A DNA stretch of 64,000 bases from Prevotella sp. (GCA_016285055.1 JAEEPZ010000006.1:1-64000); one strand, 5' to 3'; shown: positions 17,701-28,223, counted from the first letter of the stretch. Notes: generated by a model from the sequence alone, not told the origin. A program made the numbers and translations.

Positions 17701-19143
17701 ATGTTTGAAGAACTTGCCGACTATGGGCAGACTGCTCAGCGGGAAGTCCTTGCGGATGATGATGGCAACGAAGCAGGCGATGGCCATCGTGTTGTAGATG
17801 AGTGAACCCCATACGGGCAGCACCTGAGCGAAGTAGTTCATGCTGAGCCACGAGACCAGGGCGATGAGGACGTAGTAGCCGATGTCCTGCATGGGATAGC
17901 GGATGGGGTGCTCCTTCTGGCCGACAAAGTAGCTCAGCGTCATGGCCACGGCGTAGCCCGCAAAGCCGGCCCATGCGCAAGCCATGTAGCCGTAGCGCGG
18001 CACGAAGAGCACATTGGTGAGCACGAGGACGACACAGCCGGCACCGCTGAAGATGGAGCCCCACCACGTCTTGTCGTCGAGCTTATACCAGAAGGAGAGG
18101 TTGAAATAGATGCCGAACATCAGCTCTGCCGCCATGACGATGGGCACGACGCGCAGGCCGGGCCAGTAGTCGGCGGCGATGATATACTTCAGCAGCGGCA
18201 GCCAGCCCATGACGCAGAGGTAGGCCAGGAGGGTGAAGATGATGAAGTATTTCATGGCCTTGGCCTGCGTCTCGTCGTTGTCGCGGTCCTTGGTCTTGCC
18301 AAAGACGAAAGGCTCGTAGGCATAGCGGAAGGCCTGTGTGATCATCGCCATGATCATGGCTATCTTCACGCAAGCGCCGTAGATGCCCAGCTGCGCCTGC
18401 ATGTCACTGCCCTTATAGACGAAGGGGAACAGGATTTTGTCGGCCACCTGGTTGAGGATGCCGGCGATGCCGAGGATGACGATGGGCCAGCTATAGCGCA
18501 ACATGCGGCGCATGAGGCGTGGGTCGTAGCCGTGGCGTATCTGGCTGATTTCGCGATAGAGGCACAGCGTCACCACGGCCGAGCAGACGAGGTTGATGTA
18601 GAAGGCGTAGCCCGGGTCGTGGCCGTCCATGCCCACGTAGTAGACGAGGTTCAGGACAATGTTGATGCCGATGTTCAGCAGCTGCAGGGCTGCGAACTTG
18701 ATGGCTTTCTTCTGCTGGCGGAGGTATGCGAAGGGAATGGCGCGGATGGCGTCGATGGCCACGGCGAGGGCCATCACCCAGACGTACTGCGGTGTCTGCT
18801 CATAGCCTAAGAAGCGGCTCACCGGCGTGATGAACAGCAGCACGGCGAAGAAGAACAGCGTGGCGGTGCTGCTGATGCCGATGAGGATGGTGGAGAAGAC
18901 ACGCTGCGGCTGTTCGCCTTCTTTGTTAGCGAAGCGGAAGAACGTGGTCTCCATGCCGAAGGTGAGCAGCACCAGTACCAGTGCTGTCAGCGCATACATG
19001 TTGGTGATGATGCCGTAGCCGCCGGAAACAGCCGTGAGTTTCGCGGTGTAGAGTGGTACGAGCAGGTAGTTGAGGAAGCGTCCGATGATGCTCGACAGGC
19101 CGTAGATGGCGGTGTCTTTGGCTAATGACTTGAGGGAGGGCAT
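17698..19143 (-). CDS. Wzx-like oligosaccharide flippase (MOP superfamily)
   Basis: A 481-residue polytopic inner-membrane protein with about 12-14 predicted helices. The start MPSLKSLAKDTAIYGLSSIIGRFLNYLLVPLYT is typical of polysaccharide biosynthesis/O-antigen flippases, followed by GGYGIITNMYAL and the FGMETTFFRFAN motif common in Bacteroidetes members. The role would be moving a lipid-linked glycan across the inner membrane for capsule, O-antigen or glycoprotein assembly. No glycosyltransferases lie nearby, so the substrate is unknown. Twenty-seven bp separate it from the upstream spm-like gene on the same strand. Confidence 0.85.
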   Translation of the reverse strand: MPSLKSLAKDTAIYGLSSIIGRFLNYLLVPLYTAKLTAVSGGYGIITNMYALTALVLVLLTFGMETTFFRFANKEGEQPQRVFSTILIGISSTATLFFFAVLLFITPVSRFLGYEQTPQYVWVMALAVAIDAIRAIPFAYLRQQKKAIKFAALQLLNIGINIVLNLVYYVGMDGHDPGYAFYINLVCSAVVTLCLYREISQIRHGYDPRLMRRMLRYSWPIVILGIAGILNQVADKILFPFVYKGSDMQAQLGIYGACVKIAMIMAMITQAFRYAYEPFVFGKTKDRDNDETQAKAMKYFIIFTLLAYLCVMGWLPLLKYIIAADYWPGLRVVPIVMAAELMFGIYFNLSFWYKLDDKTWWGSIFSGAGCVVLVLTNVLFVPRYGYMACAWAGFAGYAVAMTLSYFVGQKEHPIRYPMQDIGYYVLIALVSWLSMNYFAQVLPVWGSLIYNTMAIACFVAIIIRKDFPLSSLPIVGKFFKH

Positions 19144-19170
19144 GGTTATTTGGTGGGTTTGGTAGGTGGG

Positions 19171-20403
19171 CTACCCAAAGAACATATACGCTATGAAAAT
19201 TCCGGCTACGATGCCGACGAAGTCGGCGAAGAGGCCGCAGGTGACGGCATGGCGCGTATAGCGGATGCCCACACTGCCGAAATAGACGGCGAGGATATAG
19301 AACGTGGTGTCGGTGCTGCCCTGGAAGATGCAGCTCAAGCGACCCACAAAGCTGTCGGCGCCGTAGGTCTCCATTGCGTTCACCATCATGCCACGGGCGC
19401 CGCCGCCGGAGAGCGGTTTCATCAGCGCCGTGGGCAAGGCTCCCACGAAGTCGGTGTCGATGCCGATGGCGGCGATGCACCAGCTGAGCCCGTCGATGAG
19501 CGCATCCATGGCGCCGGAGGCACGGAAGAGGCCCACGGCCACGAGGATGGCCACCAAGTAAGGGATGATGCGCACGGCAGTAGTGAAGCCCTCCTTCGCA
19601 CCCTCGATGAACGCATCGTAGCAGTTCACCCGCTTGCGCATACCCGCCAGGATGAAAAGCACGATGATGCTGATGAGCATGATGTCGGCTATCGACACAC
19701 TGACCAGGTTCATCGTCGCGCTGTCAAGGCGTGTGAGACCCCACATCAACGCTGCCACGGCCACGCACATGCCGCCGAGGGCGAGGATGAGCGTGCGGCT
19801 AAAGAGGTTGATGCGCTGATACAAAGAGGTGATGATGATGCCCGCCATCGTAGAGAAGAACGTGGCCAGGAGGATAGGCACAAAGACATCGGTAGGCTGC
19901 GCGGCACCCTGCTGGGCGCGGTAGACGAGTATGCTGACGGGGATGAGCGTGAGGCCACTGGTGTTCAGCACGAGGAACATGATCATCGAGTTCGAGGCCG
20001 TGTCCTTCTTCGTGTTCAGCTCCTGCATCTGTTCCATCGCCTTCAGGCCCATCGGTGTGGCGGCGTTGTCGAGGCCCAGCATGTTGGCCGACAGGTTCAT
20101 GAAGATGCTGCCGGTGACGGGATGCCCCTTGGGTATGTCGGGGAAGAGCTTCTGAAAGACGGGGCCGAGCAGCCTGGCCAGCGCGTTCACCACGCCGCCG
20201 CGCTCACCCACCTTCATCACACCAAGCCACAGCGACAGCATGCCTGTGAGTCCCAAGGAGATTTCGAAGGCTGTCTCTGCCTGCGCAAAGAGCATGTCTT
20301 TCATCGCGGGGAACACCTCATAGTCACCGAAAAACGCCAGCTTGACCAAGCCGACGATGAACGCTATGACGATAAACGCAATCCAGATATAGTTCAGTAC
20401 CAT
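19171..20403 (-). CDS. Nucleoside-recognition (Gate) domain membrane protein, SpmA-SpmB fusion type
   Basis: A 410-residue inner-membrane protein. The start at 20403 (MVLNYIWIAFIVIAFIVG) is preferred over the tracked 20433 because it begins at the first helix and the upstream terminator occupies the extra codons. Two Gate-type repeats are visible: the SpmA-like half with FMNLSANMLGLDNAATPMGLKAM, and the SpmB-like half with GFTTAVRIIPYLVAILVAVG and ALMKPLSGGGARGMMV. In Firmicutes SpmA and SpmB are separate spore-maturation proteins; in non-sporing Bacteroidetes the fused form is widespread with unknown transport function. Confidence 0.85.
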   Translation of the reverse strand: MVLNYIWIAFIVIAFIVGLVKLAFFGDYEVFPAMKDMLFAQAETAFEISLGLTGMLSLWLGVMKVGERGGVVNALARLLGPVFQKLFPDIPKGHPVTGSIFMNLSANMLGLDNAATPMGLKAMEQMQELNTKKDTASNSMIMFLVLNTSGLTLIPVSILVYRAQQGAAQPTDVFVPILLATFFSTMAGIIITSLYQRINLFSRTLILALGGMCVAVAALMWGLTRLDSATMNLVSVSIADIMLISIIVLFILAGMRKRVNCYDAFIEGAKEGFTTAVRIIPYLVAILVAVGLFRASGAMDALIDGLSWCIAAIGIDTDFVGALPTALMKPLSGGGARGMMVNAMETYGADSFVGRLSCIFQGSTDTTFYILAVYFGSVGIRYTRHAVTCGLFADFVGIVAGIFIAYMFFG

Positions 20404-20408
20404 TTCTT

Positions 20409-20444
20409 TTAAAAGAGGGGCGGCCATTCGCATGGACGCCCCTC
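20409..20444 (-). terminator. Intrinsic terminator of the LruC-domain gene
   Basis: On the minus strand GAGGGGCG and CGCCCCTC arms (20415-20422 and 20437-20444) enclose a 14-nt loop and are followed by TTTT. It lies between the LruC gene stop and the spm-like start. Confidence 0.7.
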
Positions 20445-20485
20445 CCGGCTAATGTAAAAATGATATGTGAGTATTTGATGTCTTC

Positions 20486-22381
20486 TTACTTTATCACCAT
20501 GTCTGCATCGTAGAACTTATACCACTCCGTAGGCTTGCAGGTCTGCACCCATGTCGAGAAATTTCTGAAGGCGGTGCTCATATTGACCTTCTCCTTTGCC
20601 CAAGGTGTTCCTACGGGCACGGCAATCTTAGCGGTGGGCTCACCCGGATGTGCAATCACCTCAATCTCGCTACCCTCTCTTTGCAGCGTGATCTTGATTT
20701 TTTCGTTCACGTCCTGCAAGAAGTTGTCCTTGCTGATGCCGCCATCGATGGTAAGGTCGAATGGCGCAGGGGCAGGGACGTCCTCAGCAAAGTAGTTCAC
20801 GCCGTCAGCGTATGCCCCTGCGTCGGTGTTCACCATCGTCTTGGCGGCGTTAGGACCAGTCAGACCGAGCTCAGCATGTACCTCACGACCGTTGATGTAG
20901 ATTGGCATGGTACCACCGGCAGCCTGAATGGTAATAGACACCGTGTTAACGGTCTCCACGCCTGCGGGGAATGTAGCCTCCACGTCGAACACTACGTCGT
21001 TGAAGTCGATGTCGCTGCCAGCATTGGCGGCCACGTCCTCAGCCATGATGCGGATGCTCTTAGTAGTAGGATCGGGGGTAGTATTATCATACCTCTTAGC
21101 CTCGGTCAGAGTGACAATCCAGTCGCTGTAGTAGCCGTCAGCAGTGCCACCAACCTTCACCCATGTCTGAGCCTTATCCTCGGTGGGATAGTATCCTGCC
21201 TCAAAAGCTGCCTGGATAATTGGCAGGTTCAGGCACTCAACGTTTTTCACGTCTTCGCTGTAATCCCTATATACCTTCAGGTTGTTCTGAGTGATGTTTT
21301 CCAGAATGTTCTGGGCGTCCAGACGGGTACCGGCATACAAGTTTTTATCTGTAATAAGATATGGAATCTTCTGACCGTTAATCTTGATGAACTCATCATA
21401 GCCCTCGGCAAAAGTATAAATGGGTTGCCAATTTGCGTCATATGTAACGTCATACCACTTGACGACACGCTCACCATCCCAAATGTACTGGGGAGCGTTG
21501 CCAGGGATGTCACTGAGCTTTACATAGCGATCCTGAAACAGGTTAGGTCCAACCATCATCTCGAAGTCGAAGCCCATGAACGAGCGGTTCCAACCGTCGT
21601 TAAGGCAGTTAGCCTCGGCACCGAGACGGTCAATGATTGTCTGATAACTGACCAGGCCTGTGTATTCTGTACGACGAACAGAACTGTTGCTGTTGTAATA
21701 GCCGAAACTTGCTGTGGTGGAGTTTGTCATCAGATTGATCTTGTCAGCATGACGATATTCATTGCCAGAATTCACAGGGTAAGTCTCTTCGACAGTAGTT
21801 AACGTACCTTTGTAGTTAAGCACATTGTCATATACGCCACAATCACCATGGTTAAAATTGTTGTTATGATCAACAAAATCACCATTAATTGCTGCCAGGT
21901 GATCCATGTTGTTGGAACCAACAATCTTGGTCTGTCCATCTGCAGCATTATATTGCTCAGGAGATTTAGCTCCAGCTGTTTGGGGATCTCCCTTATAGAC
22001 CTGCTGGATGAAGTAGTTTGTCCATTGCGGATCCTGATAAGTAGGATTCTTTACAGTCTGAAAATACTTTATCACGACATTCCTCTGTTCGTCTGTTAGC
22101 ACAGGGGGAACCTTGTACATACAATCAGCACGGTCGTTTGCGGCCCACTCATTTCCGTTTGCGAACACACTACGTGTCACGCGGCTCTGTGCGGCATCTC
22201 CGAAGCCCCATGTCTGGTTGGCAGCGGGCTGTCCGAAGACACTAATGAAAGCTGCCTGATAGTCCTGAAGGAACTTCTGGGCATTAGCCGCAGGATCATA
22301 AAGATCCTTGTCGTTGGAACAGCTGGTAAACGATGCGCCCATCATAAGGGCAGCTGCTCCCATCATCAAATACTTTTTCAT
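20486..22381 (-). CDS. LruC/DUF4842-domain surface lipoprotein
   Basis: A 631-residue lipoprotein: signal MKKYLMMGAAALMMGASFTSC with the lipid Cys at residue 21. The mature N-terminus carries FLQDYQAAFISVFGQPAANQTWGF, seen in Bacteroidales LruC proteins. The C-terminal half has the acidic DIDFNDVVFDVEATFP motif, probably Ca-binding, followed by beta-rich sequence (VSITIQAAGGTMPIYINGREVH) that defines the domain. Function is unknown; relatives are cell-surface proteins of gut Bacteroidales. It has its own promoter-like box and terminator, so it is probably monocistronic. GC content looks lower than in neighbouring genes. Confidence 0.8.
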   Translation of the reverse strand: MKKYLMMGAAALMMGASFTSCSNDKDLYDPAANAQKFLQDYQAAFISVFGQPAANQTWGFGDAAQSRVTRSVFANGNEWAANDRADCMYKVPPVLTDEQRNVVIKYFQTVKNPTYQDPQWTNYFIQQVYKGDPQTAGAKSPEQYNAADGQTKIVGSNNMDHLAAINGDFVDHNNNFNHGDCGVYDNVLNYKGTLTTVEETYPVNSGNEYRHADKINLMTNSTTASFGYYNSNSSVRRTEYTGLVSYQTIIDRLGAEANCLNDGWNRSFMGFDFEMMVGPNLFQDRYVKLSDIPGNAPQYIWDGERVVKWYDVTYDANWQPIYTFAEGYDEFIKINGQKIPYLITDKNLYAGTRLDAQNILENITQNNLKVYRDYSEDVKNVECLNLPIIQAAFEAGYYPTEDKAQTWVKVGGTADGYYSDWIVTLTEAKRYDNTTPDPTTKSIRIMAEDVAANAGSDIDFNDVVFDVEATFPAGVETVNTVSITIQAAGGTMPIYINGREVHAELGLTGPNAAKTMVNTDAGAYADGVNYFAEDVPAPAPFDLTIDGGISKDNFLQDVNEKIKITLQREGSEIEVIAHPGEPTAKIAVPVGTPWAKEKVNMSTAFRNFSTWVQTCKPTEWYKFYDADMVIK

Positions 22382-22442
22382 AGATCTGTTGTTTTAAAAT
22401 AATTAATTATGTATAAAATTACGTTATATGCAAATTTGGCTG

Positions 22443-22450
22443 CAAAGATA
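22443..22450 (-). promoter_or_regulatory. -7 box for the LruC gene; notes on the 22382-22690 gap
   Basis: CAAAGATA on plus reads TATCTTTG on minus, 62 bp upstream of the LruC start. The 309-bp divergent gap to typA otherwise holds AT-rich DNA, a short AAAAACG-GGG-CGTTTTT hairpin near 22493-22511 serving no visible gene, and the typA promoter box. Confidence 0.5.
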
Positions 22451-22655
22451 ATAGAAAATAAGTAATGTGCACACGTTTGACTGTTAAAAAAACAAAAACG
22501 GGGCGTTTTTTGTTACTACGGAGCCTCCGCTTGAACAGTTCCCAACTTGCTTGGTTCACGTCATGGCAACAGCCGGCACATTTGTGTTAAATCTATATTT
22601 TGGCAGATTTATAAAGATTTATGTCCGCGCTTTCTTTAAACTCAAAAAAAATATT

Positions 22656-22663
22656 TAATTTTG
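22656..22663 (+). promoter_or_regulatory. -7 box TAATTTTG for typA
   Basis: TAATTTTG lies 28 bp before the ATG at 22691. It overlaps the TTG start proposed by the ORF track (22661), which argues for the downstream ATG as the true start. Confidence 0.5.
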
Positions 22664-22690
22664 CAGCCGATAATCAACAGAACAAGGAAC

Positions 22691-24568
22691 ATGCAAGACA
22701 TCAGGAATATCGCAATCATTGCGCACGTAGACCACGGAAAGACGACGTTAGTAGACAAGATGATGCTGGCCGGCAACCTGTTTCGCGAGGGCCAGAACCT
22801 AAGCAACCAGGTGCTCGACGCCAACGACTTGGAGCGCGAGCGAGGCATCACCATCCTCTCAAAGAACGTCAGCATCAACTGGAAAGGCACGAAGATCAAC
22901 ATCATCGACACGCCGGGACACTCCGACTTCGGCGGCGAGGTGGAACGTGTGCTGAACATGGCCGACGGTTGCCTGCTGCTGGTCGATGCCTTCGAGGGCC
23001 CGATGCCGCAGACGCGCTTTGTGCTGCAGAAGGCATTGGAGATAGGCCTGAAGCCCATCGTCGTGGTGAACAAGGTGGACAAGCCCAACTGTCGCCCCGA
23101 GGAGGTCTACGAGATGGTGTTTGACCTGATGTTCACGCTCAATGCCACCGAAGACCAGCTGGACTTCCCCGTTGTCTACGGCTCGGCGAAGAATGGCTGG
23201 ATGGGGCCTGACTACAACAAGCCCACAGACAACATTACTTATTTATTAGACAAGATTGTGGAGGTCATCCCCGCCCCGCAGCAGATAGAGGGCACCACGC
23301 AGATGCTCATCACCTCTTTGGACTACAGCAGCTACACGGGCCGCATCGCCGTGGGCCGTGTGCACCGCGGCACGCTGACCGACGGCCAGATGGTGACCAT
23401 TGTTCACCGCGACGGCTCTACGGAGAAGACGAAGGTGAAGGAGCTGCACACGTTTGACGGCATGGGCCACCACCGCACCGACAGCGTGGACTGCGGCGAC
23501 ATCTGCGCCGTCATCGGCTTAGAGAAGTTCGAGATTGGCGACACCATCTGTGACCTGGAGCAGCCCGAGCCGCTGCCGCCCATCGCCATCGACGAGCCTA
23601 CAATGTCAATGCTCTTCACCATCAACGACTCACCGTTCTTCGGCCGCGAGGGTAAGTTTGTCACCTCACGCCACATCAACGACCGCCTGATGCGCGAATT
23701 AGAGAAGAACCTCGCCCTGCGCGTAGAGCCTTTCGAGGACTCTACCGACAAGTGGGTGGTGTCGGGCCGTGGCGTGCTGCACCTCAGCGTGCTCATCGAG
23801 ACCATGCGCCGCGAGGGCTACGAGCTGCAGGTAGGCCAGCCGCAAGTCATCTTCAAATATGCCCCCCCTACTGCCCCCGAGGGGGCTTCAATAGACCAAA
23901 GCGTCTTGACAAATGTAGCCCCCTCGGGGGCTGAAGGGGGGGCTCGTCGTTTTGAGCCTATCGAAGAGCTGACCATCAACGTGCCCGACGAGTTCGCCTC
24001 GAAGATGATTGATATGGTGACACGCCGCAAGGGCGAGATGACCAGCATGGAGAGCCAGGGCGAGCGCACGAACATCGAGTTCCTCATCCCCTCACGCGGC
24101 ATCATCGGCCTGCGCACCAACGTGCTCACCGCCAGCCAGGGCGAGGCCATCATGGCCCACCGCTACAAGGAGTACCAGCCGTACAAGGGCGACATTGAAA
24201 GGCGCGTCAACGGTTCGATGATTGCCTTGGAGACGGGCACGGCCTACGCATACGCCATCGACAAGCTGCAGGACCGCGGCAAGTTCTTCATCGACCCGGG
24301 CGAGGAGGTGTACTACGGTCAGGTGGTTGGCGAGCATGTGCACGACAACGACCTGGTCATCAATGTGTGCAAGGCCAAGCAGCTCACCAACGTGCGCGCC
24401 TCGGGTACCGACGAGAAAGCCCGCATCGTGCCGAAGGTCATCATGTCGCTTGAGGAGTGCTTGGAGTATATCAAGGAGGACGAGCTGGTGGAGGTGACGC
24501 CGAAGTCGATGCGCATGCGCAAGGTCATCCTCGACCACGACCAGCGCAAGAAGGCCAGTCGGTCGTAG
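22691..24568 (+). CDS. typA: Ribosome-associated GTPase TypA/BipA with an in-frame palindromic insertion
   Basis: Translational GTPase related to EF-G and LepA that acts in ribosome assembly and stress adaptation. The start at ATG 22691 ([20 protein letters not shown]) matches the family start. G motifs: AHVDHGKT (11-18), the RGITI switch region, [17 protein letters not shown]. The C-terminal domain ([40 protein letters not shown]) is intact. Length is 625 residues against about 600 in Bacteroides; the difference matches a 28-residue insertion at 391-418, between QPQVIFKY and [14 protein letters not shown], encoded by the GC-rich palindromic element. It lies where a short loop joins the domain-III and domain-V-like parts, so function may be kept. 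Confidence 0.95.
   Translation: MQDIRNIAIIAHVDHGKTTLVDKMMLAGNLFREGQNLSNQVLDANDLERERGITILSKNVSINWKGTKINIIDTPGHSDFGGEVERVLNMADGCLLLVDAFEGPMPQTRFVLQKALEIGLKPIVVVNKVDKPNCRPEEVYEMVFDLMFTLNATEDQLDFPVVYGSAKNGWMGPDYNKPTDNITYLLDKIVEVIPAPQQIEGTTQMLITSLDYSSYTGRIAVGRVHRGTLTDGQMVTIVHRDGSTEKTKVKELHTFDGMGHHRTDSVDCGDICAVIGLEKFEIGDTICDLEQPEPLPPIAIDEPTMSMLFTINDSPFFGREGKFVTSRHINDRLMRELEKNLALRVEPFEDSTDKWVVSGRGVLHLSVLIETMRREGYELQVGQPQVIFKYAPPTAPEGASIDQSVLTNVAPSGAEGGARRFEPIEELTINVPDEFASKMIDMVTRRKGEMTSMESQGERTNIEFLIPSRGIIGLRTNVLTASQGEAIMAHRYKEYQPYKGDIERRVNGSMIALETGTAYAYAIDKLQDRGKFFIDPGEEVYYGQVVGEHVHDNDLVINVCKAKQLTNVRASGTDEKARIVPKVIMSLEECLEYIKEDELVEVTPKSMRMRKVILDHDQRKKASRS
23861..23944 (+). repeat. In-frame GC-rich palindromic element in typA
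   Basis: 84 bp, 28 codons (A-P-P-T-A-P-E-G-A ... [11 protein letters not shown]). The right arm AGCCCCCTCGGGGGCTGAAG is close to the reverse complement of the left arm. Each arm also contains its own CCCCCGAGGGGG palindrome. Confidence 0.95.
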
Positions 24569-24571
24569 TTT

Positions 24572-24744
24572 TTGGGGGAGTTAAAGGAGAAGGAGTTAAA
24601 GGAGTTAAAGGAGTTAAAGACAATACCTTTGCTGCGGAGTTCAACCCATAGAGAAAGCTTTTCTTGGAAGAGTCATTTGTCTTTAACTCCTTTAACTCCT
24701 ACTCCTTATACTCCAAAAAACTCCTTTAACTCCAAAAAAGGAGC
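24572..24744. repeat. GGAGTTAAA hairpin element between convergent typA and mutS
   Basis: Tandem GGAGTTAAA units on the left and their complements on the right form a perfect 21-bp inverted repeat (24601-24621 with 24679-24699, 57-nt loop), with more units outside it. It fills the convergent gap and could terminate transcription from both sides. A second copy is at 49583-49800. Confidence 0.85.
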
Positions 24745-27432
24745 TTACTTGCCGCTGACGATGCGCTTGATGTCATTGAGCTTGTTGAGGGCTTCGACAG
24801 GCGTGAGGTTGTTGATGTCGAGGCCGAGAATCTCGTCGCGTACCTGAAGGAGGACGGGGTCGTCGAGCTGGAAGAAGCTCAGCTGCATCCCTTCGCGCGT
24901 GTCGGCAATCTCGCTGATGGGCTTGCCCGCCTTGCCCACGCTGGCGTTCTCAGCCTCCAACTGCTTGAGAATGACGTTGGCACGCTTCACGATGCTACGC
25001 GGCATACCCGCAATCTCCGCCACATGGATACCGAAGGAGTGCTCGCTGCCGCCACGCTCCAGTTTGCGCAGGAAGATGACCTTGCCTTCTACTTCTTTCA
25101 CCGAGACGTTGTAGTTCTTGATGCGTGAGAAGTTCTTCTCCATCTCGTTCAGCTCGTGATAATGGGTGGCGAAGAGGGTGCGCGCCTGTGCCCTTGGCTG
25201 CTCGTGCAGATACTCCACGATGGCCCATGCTATCGAGATGCCGTCGTAGGTCGAGGTGCCGCGTCCCAGCTCGTCGAAGAGCACGAGCGAGCGCGGCGTC
25301 ACATTGTTGAGGATGTTTGAGGCTTCCGTCATCTCCACCATGAACGTCGACTCGCCCAATGAGATGTTGTCGGAAGCGCCCACGCGAGTGAAAATCTTGT
25401 CCACCATGCCGATGTGTGCACTCTCTGCCGGCACGTAGCAGCCTATCTGCGCCATGAGGACGATGAGGGCGGTCTGGCGCAGCAGGGCGCTCTTACCCGC
25501 CATGTTCGGGCCGGTGATGATGATGATTTGCTGGCGGTCCTGGTCCAGCAGGATGTCGTTGGGCACATACTGCTCGTCGATGGGCAGCTCGGTCTCTATG
25601 ACGGGGTGGCGCCCTTGGCGTATGTCTATGACGTCGGTCTGGTCGAGGACGGGCCGTATGTAGCGGTGCTCCTCGGCCGTCTTCGCAAACGACAGCAGAC
25701 AGTCGAGGCGGGCCAGCAGTGCTGCATTGATCTGCAACTGCGGAATAAACTCCTGAACGGCCATCACCAGGTCGTTGAACAGCTGTGTCTCTAACGACAG
25801 TATCTTGTCTTCGGCGCCAAGAATCTTCTCCTCGTACTCCTTCAGCTCCTGCGTGATGTAGCGCTCGGCCTGTGCCAGCGTCTGCTTGCGCACCCATTCA
25901 GCCGGCACCTTGTCCTTGTAGGTGTTGCGCACCTCGAGGTAGTAGCCGAACACGTTGTTGTAGCCTATCTTCAGACTCTGTATGCCCGTCTCGGCGGCCT
26001 CGCGCTCCTGTATCTGCAAGAGGTAGTCCTTGCCACTGTAGGCGATGTGTCGCAGCTCGTCCAGCTCCTGACTCACGCCGTCGCGTATGACGCCGCCTTT
26101 CTGCACCAGCTGGGGCGGCTCGGGCGTCAGTTCGCGGGTGATGCGGTCGCGCAGGCTCTCGCAGAGCGACAGACGCTCGCCGATGGAGCGGATAGTAGCC
26201 CCCCCTACTGCCCCCGAGGGGGCTTCAATTGTTTCAGGCACAGGAGGCGTTGTGTTCCCCTCGGGAGACGAAAGGGAGGCCGCACACGCGCCTTTTATCA
26301 CGGCTATCGCCTCCAGGGCAATCCTCAGCTGCAGGACCTCACGGGGCGAGACGCGTCCCACGCTGGCCTTGGCGATGATGCGCTCGAGGTCGCCCACGCG
26401 GTGCAGCTGCTCGTCGACAAGCTGGCGGAAGTCGGGCTCGCGGAAGAAGCAGTCCACCACGTCCAGACGCTCGTTGATGGGTTTCTCGTCTTTCAGCGGG
26501 AACACCAGCCAGCGGCGCAGCAGACGGCTGCCCATCGGCGACACGGTGCGGTCGATGACGTCGAGCAGCGAGCGACCGTCGTCCTGCATGGGCTGCAAGA
26601 GCTCCAGACTGCGGATAGTGAACTTGTCGAGGCGGACATATTTCTCCTCTTCGATGCGCGAGATGTGGGTGATGTGGCCCAGCTGCGTGTGCTGCGTCTG
26701 CTCCAAGTATTGCAGGATGGCGCCGGCGGCGGTGACGCCGTTCTTCAGATGCTCCACGCCAAAGCCTTTCATGCTCTTCACGCCGAAGTGCTTCAGCAGC
26801 TTCTGGTGCGCCGTCTGCTCGGTGTACACCCAGTCGTCAAGCTCGAAGGTGAAGTAGCGGTTGCCGAAATAGCGCTCAAAGTCGGCTTTGCGCCCCCTTA
26901 CGAAGAGCACCTCCTTCGGCTGGAAGTTAGAGAGCAGCTTCTCTACGTAGTCGTAGGTGCCCTCGCCAGTGAGGAACTCGCCCGTGGAGATGTCGAGGAA
27001 GGCCACGCCGCAGGCAGACTTGCCGAAGTGGACGGAGGCCAGGAAGTTGTTCTCCTTGTAGTTCAGCACGTTGTCGCTGAGGGCCACGCCGGGCGTCACC
27101 AGCTCGGTGATGCCGCGCTTCACCAGTTTCTTCGTCAGCTTCGGGTCTTCCAGCTGGTCGCAGATGGCCACGCGCTTGCCGGCACGGATGAGCTTGGGCA
27201 GGTAGGTGTCGAGGGCGTGATGTGGAAAACCGGCCATTTCATCGCCTTTGTTGTAGCCGTTGTTTCGCTTTGTCAGGGTGATGCCCAGGATGCGCGATGC
27301 CGTCACGGCGTCCTCGCAGTACGTCTCGTAGAAGTCGCCGCAGCGGAACAACAGCACGGCGTCGGGGTGCTTCGCCTTCAGGTCGAAGAACTGTTTCATC
27401 ATCGGCGTCAGCTCGCCGTCTTTCTTTGCCAT
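24745..27432 (-). CDS. mutS: DNA mismatch repair ATPase MutS with an in-frame palindromic insertion
   Basis: Mismatch recognition protein MutS, 895 residues. The N-terminal mismatch-wedge motif is present in [13 protein letters not shown] (Phe-x-Glu), with LTKRNNG in the same domain. The ABC ATPase has Walker [21 protein letters not shown], signature [11 protein letters not shown], Walker [18 protein letters not shown] and ATHYHEL. The family in Bacteroides is about 865-870 residues. A 28-residue palindromic-element insertion at about 385-412 (S-S-P-E-G-N-T ... [10 protein letters not shown]) separates [11 protein letters not shown] from [14 protein letters not shown] in the lever region, accounting for the extra length. 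Divergent from queH; convergent with typA. Confidence 0.95.
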   Translation of the reverse strand: MAKKDGELTPMMKQFFDLKAKHPDAVLLFRCGDFYETYCEDAVTASRILGITLTKRNNGYNKGDEMAGFPHHALDTYLPKLIRAGKRVAICDQLEDPKLTKKLVKRGITELVTPGVALSDNVLNYKENNFLASVHFGKSACGVAFLDISTGEFLTGEGTYDYVEKLLSNFQPKEVLFVRGRKADFERYFGNRYFTFELDDWVYTEQTAHQKLLKHFGVKSMKGFGVEHLKNGVTAAGAILQYLEQTQHTQLGHITHISRIEEEKYVRLDKFTIRSLELLQPMQDDGRSLLDVIDRTVSPMGSRLLRRWLVFPLKDEKPINERLDVVDCFFREPDFRQLVDEQLHRVGDLERIIAKASVGRVSPREVLQLRIALEAIAVIKGACAASLSSPEGNTTPPVPETIEAPSGAVGGATIRSIGERLSLCESLRDRITRELTPEPPQLVQKGGVIRDGVSQELDELRHIAYSGKDYLLQIQEREAAETGIQSLKIGYNNVFGYYLEVRNTYKDKVPAEWVRKQTLAQAERYITQELKEYEEKILGAEDKILSLETQLFNDLVMAVQEFIPQLQINAALLARLDCLLSFAKTAEEHRYIRPVLDQTDVIDIRQGRHPVIETELPIDEQYVPNDILLDQDRQQIIIITGPNMAGKSALLRQTALIVLMAQIGCYVPAESAHIGMVDKIFTRVGASDNISLGESTFMVEMTEASNILNNVTPRSLVLFDELGRGTSTYDGISIAWAIVEYLHEQPRAQARTLFATHYHELNEMEKNFSRIKNYNVSVKEVEGKVIFLRKLERGGSEHSFGIHVAEIAGMPRSIVKRANVILKQLEAENASVGKAGKPISEIADTREGMQLSFFQLDDPVLLQVRDEILGLDINNLTPVEALNKLNDIKRIVSGK
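26197..26280 (-). repeat. In-frame GC-rich palindromic element in mutS
   Basis: 84 bp, 28 codons on the coding strand. The right arm matches the other copies ([10 protein letters not shown]); the left arm is more diverged (ASLSSPEGN), so it may be an older copy. Confidence 0.93.
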
Positions 27433-27492
27433 AAGCTTCTTATAATGTAATCGCTTTTATTTTAGACTCCCGTCATAGGACGGGATGAGCTG

Positions 27493-27500
27493 CAAAGTTA
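27493..27500 (-). promoter_or_regulatory. -7 box for mutS
   Basis: CAAAGTTA on plus is TAACTTTG on minus, 61 bp upstream of the mutS start. A small CCCGTC/GACGGG hairpin lies in the 5' UTR. Confidence 0.55.
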
Positions 27501-27540
27501 CGACTTTTTCCTGATTTAATGGAATTTTTCTTTTAAAATC

Positions 27541-27572
27541 TTTGGCAGTAAAGAAGAAATAGTCTAACTTTG
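27541..27572 (+). promoter_or_regulatory. Promoter of queH
   Basis: TTTG (27541-27544) and TAACTTTG (27565-27572) are spaced by 20 bp, a full Bacteroidetes promoter match, ending 14 bp before the queH ATG. Confidence 0.7.
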
Positions 27573-27586
27573 CGTCGTCAAAACGT

Positions 27587-28186
27587 ATGAAGAAACCCGC
27601 CATACAGTTGCCTGAGAATGGATGCAGCGAAGTGCTGCTCCATGCCTGTTGTGCCCCGTGCAGCAGCGCCATCGTGGAATGGATGTTGCAGAATGGCGTG
27701 CGTCCCACCATCTTTTACTACAATCCCAACATCTTCCCCCGTGAGGAATACGACATCCGCAAGGAGGAGAGCAAGCGCCATGCCGAGAGCCTCGGCCTGA
27801 CGTGGATTGACGGCGACTATGACCATGCGTCGTGGCGCTGTGGCGTCAGCGGTCTGGAGGATGAGCCGGAGCGCGGCAGCCGCTGTCTGCGCTGCTTCAC
27901 CCTGCGTCTCACAGCTGCCGCCCAGAAGGCGCGCCAGCTGGGACTGAAGTATTTCACCACCACGCTGGCCTCGTCGCGATGGAAGAGCATCGAGCAGATT
28001 ACCGCTGCCGGTCTGGCGGCCGAGCAGGCCGTGCCCGGCACGATGTTCTGGGCCCAGAACTGGCGCAAGGGAGGACTCAGCGACAGGCGCAACCAGCTGC
28101 TGCGCGAGTATGGCTTCTACAACCAGCAATACTGCGGATGTGAGTTCAGTATGCGCCAAGACAAGCCGACAAACCAGACAGAATAA
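27587..28186 (+). CDS. queH: Epoxyqueuosine reductase QueH
   Basis: Catalyses the last step of queuosine tRNA modification, reducing epoxyqueuosine to queuosine in place of QueG. 199 residues. Diagnostic cysteine motifs: HACCAPCSS near 19-27 and ERGSRCLRCFTLRL near 95-108 for Fe-S and metal binding, then FYNQQYCGCEFSM at the C-terminus. YYNPNIFPREEYDIRKEE and the TTTLASSRWKS segment are also family hallmarks. Length is normal. It is transcribed divergently from mutS; the CE7 gene begins 38 bp downstream but belongs functionally to the mannan module. Confidence 0.95.
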   Translation: MKKPAIQLPENGCSEVLLHACCAPCSSAIVEWMLQNGVRPTIFYYNPNIFPREEYDIRKEESKRHAESLGLTWIDGDYDHASWRCGVSGLEDEPERGSRCLRCFTLRLTAAAQKARQLGLKYFTTTLASSRWKSIEQITAAGLAAEQAVPGTMFWAQNWRKGGLSDRRNQLLREYGFYNQQYCGCEFSMRQDKPTNQTE

Positions 28187-28223
28187 AAGCGAAAGACAAT
28201 ATAACAACATAACCAAAAAAACT

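Noticed and set aside
19150-20412. 420-residue plus-strand ORF opposite the spm-like gene
   Set aside because: His/Asp/Glu-rich shadow of a hydrophobic membrane protein; no start context or family signal.
22493-22511. AAAAACG-GGG-CGTTTTT hairpin as a terminator
   Set aside because: It lies between divergent genes with nothing to terminate; the stem is short. Noted only in the gap description.
22661-22690. Upstream TTG start for typA given by the ORF track
   Set aside because: It overlaps the -7 box TAATTTTG, and the family start [10 protein letters not shown] begins at ATG 22691.
26047-27450. 467-residue plus-strand ORF opposite mutS
   Set aside because: Shadow frame of mutS; the minus strand carries every MutS motif.
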